Shown one piece after another: positions 8,336 to 17,198 of a stretch of 64,000 nucleotides of DNA (positions are counted from its first letter, which is position 1; each line of letters starts with the position of its first letter). A program made the position numbers and the translations under genes. Source of the DNA: Geobacteraceae bacterium (GTDB taxonomy: Bacteria > Desulfobacterota > Desulfuromonadia > Geobacterales > Pseudopelobacteraceae); contig JANXYR010000045.1 in NCBI GenBank assembly GCA_025355965.1, positions 1 to 64,000 on the forward strand. The letters are read 5' to 3'. The notes under the pieces are model-generated. The model had not been told where the DNA came from. It saw only the letters and a list, made by a program, of their open reading frames with translations, and ran no database searches.

Positions 8336-10165
8336 TTACTCAACGGTAACACTTTTGGCCAGATTCCTCGGCTGATCAACATCAGTACCTTTTAGTACGG
8401 CAATATGGTATGCCAGAAGCTGTAGCGGCACCGAGAGCAACAACGGATCAAGATCTTCATCCAGATTCGGTATTTCAATAACAGTTTCCACCCTGTCTCG
8501 AATACCATCATCACCAAAGGAACAGACAGCAATCACACGGCCACCCCGGGCGATGACCTCCTCCATGTTAGAGAGTGTCTTTTCATAAGAGCTCCCTTTC
8601 GGAACCAACACGACTACCGGTACATCCTCATCAATCAGGGCGATCGGACCATGTTTCATTTCGCCAGCCGGATAACCTTCAGCGTGAATGTAGGATATTT
8701 CCTTGAGCTTGAGCGCGCCTTCGAGAGCGATCGGAAAATTTTTCCCACGACCGAGATACAAAAAATCACGAGCATTCATATATTTTTTTGCTACTTTTTC
8801 AGTAAATTCGTTCAGCTTCAGCGCCTCTTCCAACAAAACCGGCACCCTCTTGAGCGACGCTATCATTTGCTGACCATGGGCGACATCAATTGTGCATTTT
8901 GCGCGACCAAGACGGATAGTGAAAAGATATAGTGCCGTCAACTGTGTGACAAAAGCCTTGGTCGAAGCAACACCGATCTCCGGGCCAGCATGGGTGTAGA
9001 TAACACCGACAGATTCGCGGGCAATGGAAGAGTCAACCACGTTGCAAATCGCCATGTTCATGGCGCCGCGCGATTTTGCTTCGCGCAAGGCTGCAAGAGT
9101 ATCTGCTGTTTCACCTGACTGGGAAATGACGATTGCCAGGGTGCTTTCGTCCACAACCGGATTGCGATAGCGGAACTCGGATGCGATATCAACCTCAACC
9201 GGAATACGGCAGAGTCCTTCAATGTAGAACTTACCGACCAGAGCAGCGTGCCAGGAGGTGCCACAGGCGATAATTACAATCCGCTTGATTGCCGCCAGTT
9301 GTAGATCGCTGAAATGCAGATCTTCCAGATACACATCCCCATCGGTTTCCAGCAGTCGACCGGCGATCGTATCGCGTACTGCACGAGGCTGTTCGTGGAT
9401 CTCCTTCAGCATAAAGTGACGATAGCCGCCCTTTTCAGCCATCATGGGGGACCAGTCGATATGACGCGCTTTTTTATCCAGAGGAGTTCCGGAGATAGTT
9501 GAGAAATGGGCCGCACCATCCCTGAAAATCACAAATTCGCCATCCTCCATAAAAACCATCTCACGGGTATAGGCCAAAATAGCCGGAATATCGGATGCGA
9601 CGAAGAACTCCCCATCACCGAGTCCGACAACCATCGGCGAACCAAGCTTGGCCGCGATCAAGCAATCTGGATCCTTTTCGTTGAGAATACAAACTGCATA
9701 TGCCCCGCGTAATTGTGCCAATGACTGCCTGACCGCCATTTCAAAATCGGCTTCGGTAGAAAGGGTTTCTTCGATCAGATGCGCTATGACTTCTGTATCT
9801 GTTTCGCTCTTGAATATGTGGCCTGATTTTTTCAGCTGATCTTTCAGTTGCAGATAATTTTCTATGATGCCGTTATGTACAACAATAACCGGGCCAGCTT
9901 TGTGAGGATGGGCGTTGATTTCAGAAGGCCTGCCATGCGTTGCCCAACGGGTATGACCAATACCGACCGCCCCGACGAGCGGATGATCACGCAACATATT
10001 TTCAAGATTAATCAGCTTACCCTGGCTTCTGCGAATGGCGGACTCACCATCTGCCAGCGTGGCAATTCCGGCTGAGTCGTAGCCGCGATATTCAAGTTTC
10101 TTGAGTCCTTCCAAAATGATCGGGGTTGCCTGCTGACCTCCGATGTATCCAACAATTCCGCACAT
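8336..10165 (-). CDS. glmS: Glutamine-fructose-6-phosphate aminotransferase
   Basis: Makes glucosamine-6-phosphate for peptidoglycan and lipopolysaccharide precursors. 609 residues. It has an N-terminal class II glutaminase domain starting [10 protein letters not shown] (nucleophile Cys2), then two SIS sugar-isomerase domains ([39 protein letters not shown]) and the typical C-terminal [11 protein letters not shown]. It diverges from the penicillin-binding protein gene. glmU, the next nucleotide-sugar step, lies 38 kb away in this window. Confidence 0.97.
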   Translation of the reverse strand: MCGIVGYIGGQQATPIILEGLKKLEYRGYDSAGIATLADGESAIRRSQGKLINLENMLRDHPLVGAVGIGHTRWATHGRPSEINAHPHKAGPVIVVHNGIIENYLQLKDQLKKSGHIFKSETDTEVIAHLIEETLSTEADFEMAVRQSLAQLRGAYAVCILNEKDPDCLIAAKLGSPMVVGLGDGEFFVASDIPAILAYTREMVFMEDGEFVIFRDGAAHFSTISGTPLDKKARHIDWSPMMAEKGGYRHFMLKEIHEQPRAVRDTIAGRLLETDGDVYLEDLHFSDLQLAAIKRIVIIACGTSWHAALVGKFYIEGLCRIPVEVDIASEFRYRNPVVDESTLAIVISQSGETADTLAALREAKSRGAMNMAICNVVDSSIARESVGVIYTHAGPEIGVASTKAFVTQLTALYLFTIRLGRAKCTIDVAHGQQMIASLKRVPVLLEEALKLNEFTEKVAKKYMNARDFLYLGRGKNFPIALEGALKLKEISYIHAEGYPAGEMKHGPIALIDEDVPVVVLVPKGSSYEKTLSNMEEVIARGGRVIAVCSFGDDGIRDRVETVIEIPNLDEDLDPLLLSVPLQLLAYHIAVLKGTDVDQPRNLAKSVTVE

Positions 10166-10374
10166 ATATTCTCCTCAAAAACTTTAATAAAACTTATGAA
10201 ACATGAACGTAATACCATAAACAGCCCCCCTGTAGCACGATATTTTTGATGGTTAAGCCACCATCAACATGCTCCGCCGAGCGTTTCCTGATCTGAATAT
10301 GTTTGAATTCCTGAAATGATATGTTATTTTGCTGCGGTCGTAGGCCAATCAGTTTTTTCAGGAAGGTTTGTTCA

Positions 10375-12687
10375 ATGGAAAGAAAAATTCAATCCCCTAC
10401 CACAACTAATAGTTTTTTATCGACTTTGCTGTTGCTTGCTGTGACGCTGGCTGTAGTTTCTATTCTTGGCGTATCCGGCTACGTGTTTTATCTAATGGCC
10501 AAACTTCCAAGAGTGGATCGACTGGCTGACTATAAGCCTCCCATCGTTTCGCAGGTTTTTGGCGATGACGGCACTCTTGTCGGGGAGTTTTATCTGGAAC
10601 GCCGCATCGTAGTGCCGATTAACAAGATGCCACGCAAACTGATTCAGGCTTTTGTCTCGGCGGAAGATTCCAATTTCTATTCCCATAAGGGGATAGATTA
10701 TCTGGGGATTATGCGGGCGGCCTTCAAAAACATTATTTCCATGAGCAAAAAAGAAGGTGCATCCACCATCACTCAGCAGGTTACAAAATCCATGCTGTTG
10801 TCACCGGAGAAAAAGTTTTCCCGAAAAATCAAGGAGGCCATCCTTGCCAAGCGAATGGAGGAACGACTCTCCAAAGACGAAATCCTCTACCTGTATCTGA
10901 ACCAGATATACTTAGGGAGCGGAGCATACGGTGTACAAGCGGCGGCTGAGACCTATTTCGGCAAAAATGTCGAGCAGCTCAATCTGGCCGAAATGTCCAT
11001 GCTTGCTGGTCTTCCAAAAGCACCAAACACCTATTCACCCATCAAACATCTTGAAAAAGCCCGTGAACGTCAGAGTTATGTGCTCGATCGCATGACAACG
11101 GAGGGGTATATAACACCGGTCGAAGCCGACCACGCTAAAAATACTCCCATCGTCCTGCAGCCTATGAAAAAGGTCAACAACGATCAGTCAGCCTATTATC
11201 TTGAACATCTGCGGATCCAGCTGGAGCAAAAATACGGCGAAGACCAGCTCTATAAAGGTGGTCTGAAGATCTACACCACCATGAATGCCAACATGCAGCG
11301 TGCAGCCTACGAGAGCCTTCGCAAGGGACTTAAAGAGGTTGACAAACGCCAGGGATTTCGGGGACCTACAAAATATTTGAACGAAGCGGATGTCGATGCT
11401 TTTTGCAGTAAAGTTGAGGAGGGTATCGATTCCGTCGCACTTAAAACTGGTGAAACCTATCAGGGTGTCGTGGTCGGGTTCAACCCGGAAAAAGGCGAAG
11501 CTCTGATAAGAGTCGGAGAACGCAAAGGTTTACTGTCACGAAAAAATATGTCGTGGGCAGGCAGGGTCGGTATGACCAACCACTACGGAAAACCTGAAAA
11601 GGGAAACAGGGGGTTGACACTTGGTTCCGTAATTGAGGTATCGATCGTGACTCCGGAACTTAACAAGGAAGGGGCCCAGTTTGCGCTTGACCAGACACCC
11701 GAGGTGCAGGCAGCCCTCGTGTCCATTGACCCGCGTACCGGCGGTGTCAAGGCAATGGTCGGCGGCTACGACTTCAAGAAAAGCCAATTTAACCGCGCTA
11801 TTCAGGCCAGACGCAACGCCGGTTCGGCCTTCAAGCCAATAATTTATGCAGCGGCCCTTGATAAAGGGTTGACCCCGGCAACGGTCATCGAAGATGCGCC
11901 GGTCGAATACCCGGACGGTGCCGGCGGGGTTTGGAAACCTCAGAACTACGACCGTGAGTTTCGCGGTCCCGTGACCATGCGTGAGGCACTGACCTATTCC
12001 ATAAACATCGTCAGTGTCAAAATCATGGAGCAGATCGGAGCACAGTACACAGCGGAATATGCGAAGAGGCTGGGGTTCACATCGCCAATTCCGGCCAACC
12101 TGGCACTGGCGCTGGGAGCAGCCTCAATCTCCCCCTTTGAATTGACATCTGCATACGCTGTTTTTGCAAACGGCGGAGTGCTGACGCCTCAATACTTCAT
12201 CACCAAGGTGACCGATACTGATGGCACTATCCTTCAGGAAACGCCGCCGCCCGTACCGGTTCCGGTAATATCGCCCGAAACAGCTTATGTCATAACCAAT
12301 TTGATGCAGAGTGTTGTTGCAAGCGGTACCGGATATCGCGCATCCGTCATCGGACGACCGGTTGCAGGAAAAACCGGCACAACCAACGGGGCAAAGGATG
12401 CCTGGTTTGTCGGGTATATTCCGCAATTGGTAACAGGTGTCTGGGTTGGTTACGATCAGGAAAGATCTTTGGGAAGCGGCGGGACAGGCGGTCAGGCGGC
12501 CGCACCTATCTGGAGTGATTTCATGCAAAAGGCGATCATGAATCTACCGTCGGAAGATTTTACGGCACCGGAAAATGTTTCGTTTGTTCTGATAAATCCA
12601 CGCTCCGGCAAGCTTGCAAAAGAGGGTACTGCAGGGGCGGTTACGGAGTGTTTTATAAAAGGAACCGAGCCTTCTTCATACGACTAA
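10375..12687 (+). CDS. mrcA: Class A penicillin-binding protein 1A
   Basis: Bifunctional peptidoglycan glycosyltransferase and DD-transpeptidase anchored in the inner membrane. About 770 residues. There is one N-terminal membrane helix (around 20-45), then a GT51 domain with catalytic Glu97 in SAEDSNFYSHKG. The transpeptidase domain has SAFK (Ser484), YSIN and K666-TG. I choose the ATG at 10375, preceded by AGGAAGG, over an in-frame start 54 bases upstream. Its 3' end overlaps the convergent L,D-transpeptidase gene by four bases. Confidence 0.93.
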   Translation: MERKIQSPTTTNSFLSTLLLLAVTLAVVSILGVSGYVFYLMAKLPRVDRLADYKPPIVSQVFGDDGTLVGEFYLERRIVVPINKMPRKLIQAFVSAEDSNFYSHKGIDYLGIMRAAFKNIISMSKKEGASTITQQVTKSMLLSPEKKFSRKIKEAILAKRMEERLSKDEILYLYLNQIYLGSGAYGVQAAAETYFGKNVEQLNLAEMSMLAGLPKAPNTYSPIKHLEKARERQSYVLDRMTTEGYITPVEADHAKNTPIVLQPMKKVNNDQSAYYLEHLRIQLEQKYGEDQLYKGGLKIYTTMNANMQRAAYESLRKGLKEVDKRQGFRGPTKYLNEADVDAFCSKVEEGIDSVALKTGETYQGVVVGFNPEKGEALIRVGERKGLLSRKNMSWAGRVGMTNHYGKPEKGNRGLTLGSVIEVSIVTPELNKEGAQFALDQTPEVQAALVSIDPRTGGVKAMVGGYDFKKSQFNRAIQARRNAGSAFKPIIYAAALDKGLTPATVIEDAPVEYPDGAGGVWKPQNYDREFRGPVTMREALTYSINIVSVKIMEQIGAQYTAEYAKRLGFTSPIPANLALALGAASISPFELTSAYAVFANGGVLTPQYFITKVTDTDGTILQETPPPVPVPVISPETAYVITNLMQSVVASGTGYRASVIGRPVAGKTGTTNGAKDAWFVGYIPQLVTGVWVGYDQERSLGSGGTGGQAAAPIWSDFMQKAIMNLPSEDFTAPENVSFVLINPRSGKLAKEGTAGAVTECFIKGTEPSSYD

Positions 12688-13979
12688 TTCACTGCTGCGC
12701 CCAGGTACGGGCGAGGCGCTGCCTCGCCCAATTGGGCAACCGGACCTGTTGCCCCTGAAACCTTCAATGTAATATCCTCGGCAACTCCGCTTTTCTGATT
12801 TACTACCGATTTAAATTTTACCCAATCAACCAGCCCTGTAAGCTTCTGTTTTTCTACCATTTGACGAGCTTCAGCCACAAGATTGGTACTCTTGTTATAT
12901 GTATCATGATGCACTTCTAAAAAAATCCGCCCATCCTCGGTCACGGCCAGCTTAACCGGCTTATAGATTATTTCACCCTTGGTATTGACCTTTATCTGCG
13001 GGAAAAAATGTTCCATCTGGGTTGGCGAAAGCCTGATACAGCCGTGACTGGAGAAGCTGTAAATCGAAGAGGGCCTGGTTGTGCTGTGAAGCAAAATACC
13101 TGGGATCGAGGTTCTCATCGCATATTTGCCAAGCGGATTCTCCGGCCCGGGAGGTACGCTGTCAAAAGTCTCTTTGCCCTGTTCTTCCATTTCGGTCTGA
13201 ATTGATGGAGGTACTGTCCAGGTTGGGTCCTTCATTTTCGCCGTGATCTTGAACTTGCCTACCGGCGTCTGCCAGATATATTTTTCATTTTTAGTTGGCG
13301 AGCCAACCGCCACGGGAAGTGATGTGACGAGAACCCCTTGCTGAAAATAATAAAGAGTCCGGTCCGGAATATTGACGATAATGCCATTCTTGATCTGCTG
13401 CGGAATTATTTTGCGATTATTATAGGCAAGTTTTTGCCCGACCTTAAGATATGCCTTGGCATCCAGGCCGTTCATGCTGCGAAGATGCTGCTGGGTAACT
13501 CCCAACTTTGCGGCGACAAGGCGGACAGTGTCAGCTCTTACTACCGTGTAAACACCTCTTGTGCCAACAATCCGCTTGGAATTTGGTTCTTCAGACATTT
13601 CAACAACAGCTGGTTCGACCGGTGCCTTCGGCTCAGGAGACGTTGTTACGTCCATCACTTCAGGTAACGGCACAACTTCTGACGTTTTAAGCATCGACTC
13701 TATTATCTGCGACTTCTGAAGTGCCAGCAGGTAAAATTTATCCGCTGTTTCCAGATTATTATTAGAAAAATAGCGTTTGGCGACCTCAAAGACGAGATCG
13801 AGACTTTTCATGTCGTCCTGGAACTTTTGAGCGGCAACATTCCGGTGCAGGCATGACACCGCAATTTCAGCATCCTGCCTGACATCAGCAACCGCAGTGG
13901 CGACAGACAAATGAACAGCGACAAGAAGAAAAACAGACCAGATGATAAATGATGATGATTGTTTCATGGCAAATTTCAT
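12684..13979 (-). CDS. L,D-transpeptidase (YkuD) with LysM domain
   Basis: Exported cell-wall enzyme that forms 3-3 cross-links or attaches proteins to peptidoglycan. It has an N-terminal signal sequence (hydrophobic SFIIWSVFLLVAVHLSVATA), then a LysM peptidoglycan-binding domain (YTVVRADTVRLVAAKLGV). The YkuD domain has the catalytic SHGCIR motif preceded by a conserved His. The start is uncertain: an ATG at 14021 and another at 13967 are also in frame, and none has a clear ribosome binding site. It converges on the class A PBP gene with a four-base overlap. Confidence 0.88.
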   Translation of the reverse strand: MKFAMKQSSSFIIWSVFLLVAVHLSVATAVADVRQDAEIAVSCLHRNVAAQKFQDDMKSLDLVFEVAKRYFSNNNLETADKFYLLALQKSQIIESMLKTSEVVPLPEVMDVTTSPEPKAPVEPAVVEMSEEPNSKRIVGTRGVYTVVRADTVRLVAAKLGVTQQHLRSMNGLDAKAYLKVGQKLAYNNRKIIPQQIKNGIIVNIPDRTLYYFQQGVLVTSLPVAVGSPTKNEKYIWQTPVGKFKITAKMKDPTWTVPPSIQTEMEEQGKETFDSVPPGPENPLGKYAMRTSIPGILLHSTTRPSSIYSFSSHGCIRLSPTQMEHFFPQIKVNTKGEIIYKPVKLAVTEDGRIFLEVHHDTYNKSTNLVAEARQMVEKQKLTGLVDWVKFKSVVNQKSGVAEDITLKVSGATGPVAQLGEAAPRPYLGAAVN

Positions 13980-14040
13980 AGAGGCGTTTTGTACATTATC
14001 ACCGGTCGGTATTGCAAACATATTCTAACTTGCAAAGAAA

Positions 14041-14075
14041 TAACGCCCCCGATGGAATATCCACCGGGGGCGTTA
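14041..14075 (-). terminator. Rho-independent terminator of hcp
   Basis: TAACGCCCCC and GGGGGCGTTA form a perfect 10-bp stem with a 15-base loop. Read on the minus strand the stem is followed by TTTCTTT, just downstream of the hcp stop codon. Confidence 0.8.
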
Positions 14076-14100
14076 AATCATTGCTTATAAGGGTATAAGA

Positions 14101-15702
14101 CTATCCAAGCATGGCTTTCATATCGGCATCGACCGTCGTGATCGGTCCGATGTTGAAGTTTTCAACCAGGAAGGCCAGCACATTGGGGGTGATGAAGGCC
14201 GGCAGCGTTGGCCCAAGCTTGATATTTTTTATGCCAAGGTGGAACAGTGTCAACAGGATGACAACCGCCTTCTGCTCATACCAGGAAAGGACCATGGAGA
14301 GCGGCAAGTCGTTGACGCCGCATTCGAAAGCACCAGCTAGAGCAACAGCAATCTTGATGGCCGAATAAGCATCATTGCACTGGCCGATATCCAGCAGACG
14401 TGGAATGCCACCGATGTCGCCGAACTCCAGTTTGTTGAAACGGTATTTACCGCAGGCCAGGGTCATGATAACCGTATCCTTCGGTGCCTTTTCGGCAAAC
14501 TCGGTGTAATAGTTACGACCCGATTTGGCGCCATCACAGCCGCCTATCAGGAAGAAGTGCTTGATGTCACCGGACTTGACTGCGGCGATAACCTTGTCGG
14601 CCACACCCAGCACGGCGTTATGGCCAAAACCGGTCAAAATCTCCTGACCCGGATTTTCCGGCAGGGACTGGCACTCAAGGGCCTTATTAATTACCGGGCT
14701 GAAATCCCAGCCGTCTATATGCTTGACACCAGGCCACGCAACCAGACCCCAAGTGTAGAGTCGGTCAATATATGATTCTGCCGGCTTTTGGATGCAGTTG
14801 GTGTTGAAGATGATTGCACCGGGGAAATTGGCAAATTCCTTGGCCTGATCCTGCCATGCGCCGCCGTAGTTGCCAACCAGGTGACTGTATTTTTTCAGGC
14901 CTGGATAGCCGTGGGCCGGCAGCATCTCGCCATGGGTATAAACATTGATCCCCTTCCCCTCGGTCTGCTTGAGGATCTCTTCCATCATTTTCATGTCGTG
15001 GCCGGTAACCAGAATAGCTTTGCCGGCTTTGGTGCCCAGTTGTACCGGAGTTGGAACCGGGTGACCGTAGGTATCGGTGTGGGCGCTGTCGAGCAGCCCC
15101 ATAACAGTCAGGTTCTGTTTGCCGCACTCCATAGCGAGGCCGACAAAGTCCATCAGCCCGAGATTGGCGTCAGTCGTTGCGGCCAGCGCCTTGTGGAAGA
15201 AAGCCATAACGTCATTATCTGTTTTACCGAGGATCATGGCGTGATCCATATAAGCGGACATACCTTTCAGGCCATACATGAGAATTTCGATGACGGAACG
15301 AATGTCTTCATTAACATGCTGAGTATTGATGCCGTGAGCTTCACCCTGAGTAGTCATACCGACCAGATCAGCAGCAGGCTTCCAGTCGGCAACCGGACCG
15401 GAAAGAGTAACACCGGCAGCAGCCTTGGCTTTCTCTTTCAACTCGTAGCAGCGAGTGATCAGGGCGCCGATTCGTGCAGCTTCAAAGTCAACGTTGGTAA
15501 CAGTGCTGAAAAGCCCCTCGATCGTAAAGCGGTCAATCTCCGTGTTACGCCCCATCTTGTCAGCGTATAGCGCGAGACTCTTGAGGCCGTAGAGCAAGTG
15601 ATCCTGCAGTGCAGCTACTTCCGGTTTTTTACCACATACGCCGGAGATGTTGCACCCGGTTCCATTTGCTGCCTGCTCGCATTGATTACAAAACATACTC
15701 AT
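14101..15702 (-). CDS. hcp: Hydroxylamine reductase / hybrid cluster protein
   Basis: 533-residue cytosolic Fe-S protein involved in nitric oxide and nitrosative stress (NO or hydroxylamine reduction). The N-terminal Cys set MFCNQCEQ...GCNISGVC gives the close-spaced ligands of the 4Fe-4S cluster in the class found in anaerobes. Hybrid-cluster ligands are visible in NTNCIQKP and downstream Cys and Glu residues (FLIGGCDGAKSGR). It is a single gene with its own terminator, divergent from a DUF362 ferredoxin-like gene. Confidence 0.96.
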   Translation of the reverse strand: MSMFCNQCEQAANGTGCNISGVCGKKPEVAALQDHLLYGLKSLALYADKMGRNTEIDRFTIEGLFSTVTNVDFEAARIGALITRCYELKEKAKAAAGVTLSGPVADWKPAADLVGMTTQGEAHGINTQHVNEDIRSVIEILMYGLKGMSAYMDHAMILGKTDNDVMAFFHKALAATTDANLGLMDFVGLAMECGKQNLTVMGLLDSAHTDTYGHPVPTPVQLGTKAGKAILVTGHDMKMMEEILKQTEGKGINVYTHGEMLPAHGYPGLKKYSHLVGNYGGAWQDQAKEFANFPGAIIFNTNCIQKPAESYIDRLYTWGLVAWPGVKHIDGWDFSPVINKALECQSLPENPGQEILTGFGHNAVLGVADKVIAAVKSGDIKHFFLIGGCDGAKSGRNYYTEFAEKAPKDTVIMTLACGKYRFNKLEFGDIGGIPRLLDIGQCNDAYSAIKIAVALAGAFECGVNDLPLSMVLSWYEQKAVVILLTLFHLGIKNIKLGPTLPAFITPNVLAFLVENFNIGPITTVDADMKAMLG

Positions 15703-15727
15703 TGTTGTTTCCTCCCTTTCGTTGGTT

Positions 15728-15816
15728 GGTATACTAAACTCGCGTGGTGAGTTTTTTCAATTTTTATGATAGGAACAGTATACCGACTTTTTGACTAAAT
15801 ACTTGACCGTTGTCAA
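15728..15816. promoter_or_regulatory. Divergent hcp/DUF362 control region with three palindromes
   Basis: Three inverted repeats sit in the 141-bp gap. GGTATACT (15728-15735) pairs with AGTATACC (15777-15784). AAACTC (15736-15741) pairs with GAGTTT (15749-15754). TTGAC-N4-GTCAA lies at 15803-15816. The last has the form of a CRP/FNR-family operator such as those used by NO-responsive regulators (HcpR type); the regulator itself is an inference. Confidence 0.45.
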
Positions 15817-15843
15817 AAAAAACATCTTTAAAGGAGAAATCCG

Positions 15844-16947
15844 ATGTCCAAGGTCTTTTTCAGCGATATGCGTGCGGGGCACAAAGAGAATCTGTTCGAT
15901 AAAATAGCCAAACTACTGGCACTGGCAGGACTCCGGCAGGTCGTTACCGAAGGTGATCTTACCGCCGTCAAGATTCATTTTGGTGAAAAGGGGAACCACA
16001 CCTACATCCGCCCGGTCTTTGCCCGAAGAGTCGTAGAAGAAATCAAGAAACTGGGTGCGATGCCATTTCTGACCGATTCTTCGACGCTCTATCCAGGCCA
16101 GCGCAAAGAGGCGGTCTCCGCCCTGACCTGCGCGATTGAGAACGGCTTCGGCTATGCCTGCGTCGGTGCTCCGTTGGTCATCAGCGACGGTCTGCGCGGT
16201 GTAACTGAAACTGAGGTAGCTATTAACGGGGAACTGCTGAAAAAAACTTACATCGGCACCGAGATTGTTGAGGCAGATTCGATTGTAGCCATGACTCATT
16301 TCAAATGCCATGAGTTAACCGGCTTCGGCGGCGCAATCAAAAACCTGGGAATGGGGTGCGCCAGCCGCAAAGGAAAACTGGTGCAGCACTCAACCGTAGC
16401 ACCGATAGTAGCAACCAAGGTCTGTACCGGCTGCGGCATCTGCCTCCGTTCATGCGCCCACGAAGCAATTGTCATCGCCGGCGGCAAAGCCGACATCGAT
16501 CCGCAGAAATGTGTCGGTTGTTCACGCTGCATCACTGTCTGCCCGGTCAAAGCGATTAACATCCAGTGGAACGAAGCGGCCGATCTGGTCATGCGCAAGA
16601 TGTCCGAATACGCCAAGGGTGCACTAACCGGCAAGGACGACAAAGCGATTTACATCAACTTCATCACCCAGGTGTCACCAGCCTGCGACTGCTACGGCCA
16701 TTCAGACGCCCCAATCGTCAACGACATCGGCATCTGCGCTTCGACCGATCCGGTAGCGATAGATCAAGCCTGTGCCGATCTGGTCAACGGAGCTCGTGGC
16801 AATGAAGGCACTGCCCTACAGAGCGGTTTTGAACCTGGCGGCGACAAGTTCCGTGGCTGCTGGCCGGATATACCGTGGGAAGTGCAGCTTGAGCACGGCG
16901 AAAAGGTCGGGTTGGGAAGCAGAGTCTATGAGCTGGTAAGGGTGTGA
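15844..16947 (+). CDS. DUF362 iron-sulfur protein with two 4Fe-4S motifs
   Basis: 367 residues. A DUF362 domain occupies the N-terminal part (PVFARRVVEEIKKLGAMPFLTDSSTLYPG region and MTHFKCHELTGFGGAIKNLGMGC). A ferredoxin insert with CTGCGICLRSC and CVGCSRCITVC is followed by the end of DUF362 (CDCYGH...PVAIDQACADLVN). The family is widespread in anaerobes with no established function. The ribosome binding site AAGGAG precedes the ATG. A TTGAC-N4-GTCAA palindrome lies 28 bp upstream, so co-regulation with the divergent hcp is plausible. Confidence 0.85.
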   Translation: MSKVFFSDMRAGHKENLFDKIAKLLALAGLRQVVTEGDLTAVKIHFGEKGNHTYIRPVFARRVVEEIKKLGAMPFLTDSSTLYPGQRKEAVSALTCAIENGFGYACVGAPLVISDGLRGVTETEVAINGELLKKTYIGTEIVEADSIVAMTHFKCHELTGFGGAIKNLGMGCASRKGKLVQHSTVAPIVATKVCTGCGICLRSCAHEAIVIAGGKADIDPQKCVGCSRCITVCPVKAINIQWNEAADLVMRKMSEYAKGALTGKDDKAIYINFITQVSPACDCYGHSDAPIVNDIGICASTDPVAIDQACADLVNGARGNEGTALQSGFEPGGDKFRGCWPDIPWEVQLEHGEKVGLGSRVYELVRV

Positions 16948-16987
16948 CGCTTTTTTCCGCAAGCAGTTACTGAAAAGCATACAATAC

Positions 16988-17020
16988 GGCCAGCCGGGAA
17001 GAAAACCTGGTTGGCCTTCT
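16988..17020 (+). terminator. Rho-independent terminator after DUF362 gene
   Basis: GGCCAGCCGGG (16988-16998) pairs with CCTGGTTGGCC (17006-17016), allowing G-T pairs, and is followed by TTCTTATT. Confidence 0.65.
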
Positions 17021-17056
17021 TATTGTGCCTTGACAGACAACTTCAAATAGCCCACA

Positions 17057-17072
17057 TGGCACCTCATTTGCG
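17057..17072 (+). promoter_or_regulatory. Sigma-54 (-24/-12) promoter of the FecR-domain gene
   Basis: TGGCACCTCATTTGCG matches TGGCAC-N5-TTGC with the exact GG-N10-GC spacing. It lies 127 bp upstream of the ATG at 17199. No TGGG-N8-CCCA activator site is seen upstream. Confidence 0.75.
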
Positions 17073-17198
17073 GTACAGAGATCTGATACACAATCATCAA
17101 ACATTTGATATGATGGACAATTGAACAGCGGCATGTTCTTTGCTCTATCAATTACCAAGCATTATTTCAGATCACCATCACCCGGTAGGGAGGCAAAA

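Noticed and set aside
14788-15570. 260-codon plus-strand frame inside hcp
   Set aside because: The hcp frame is full length with all expected motifs; the antisense frame has no family features.
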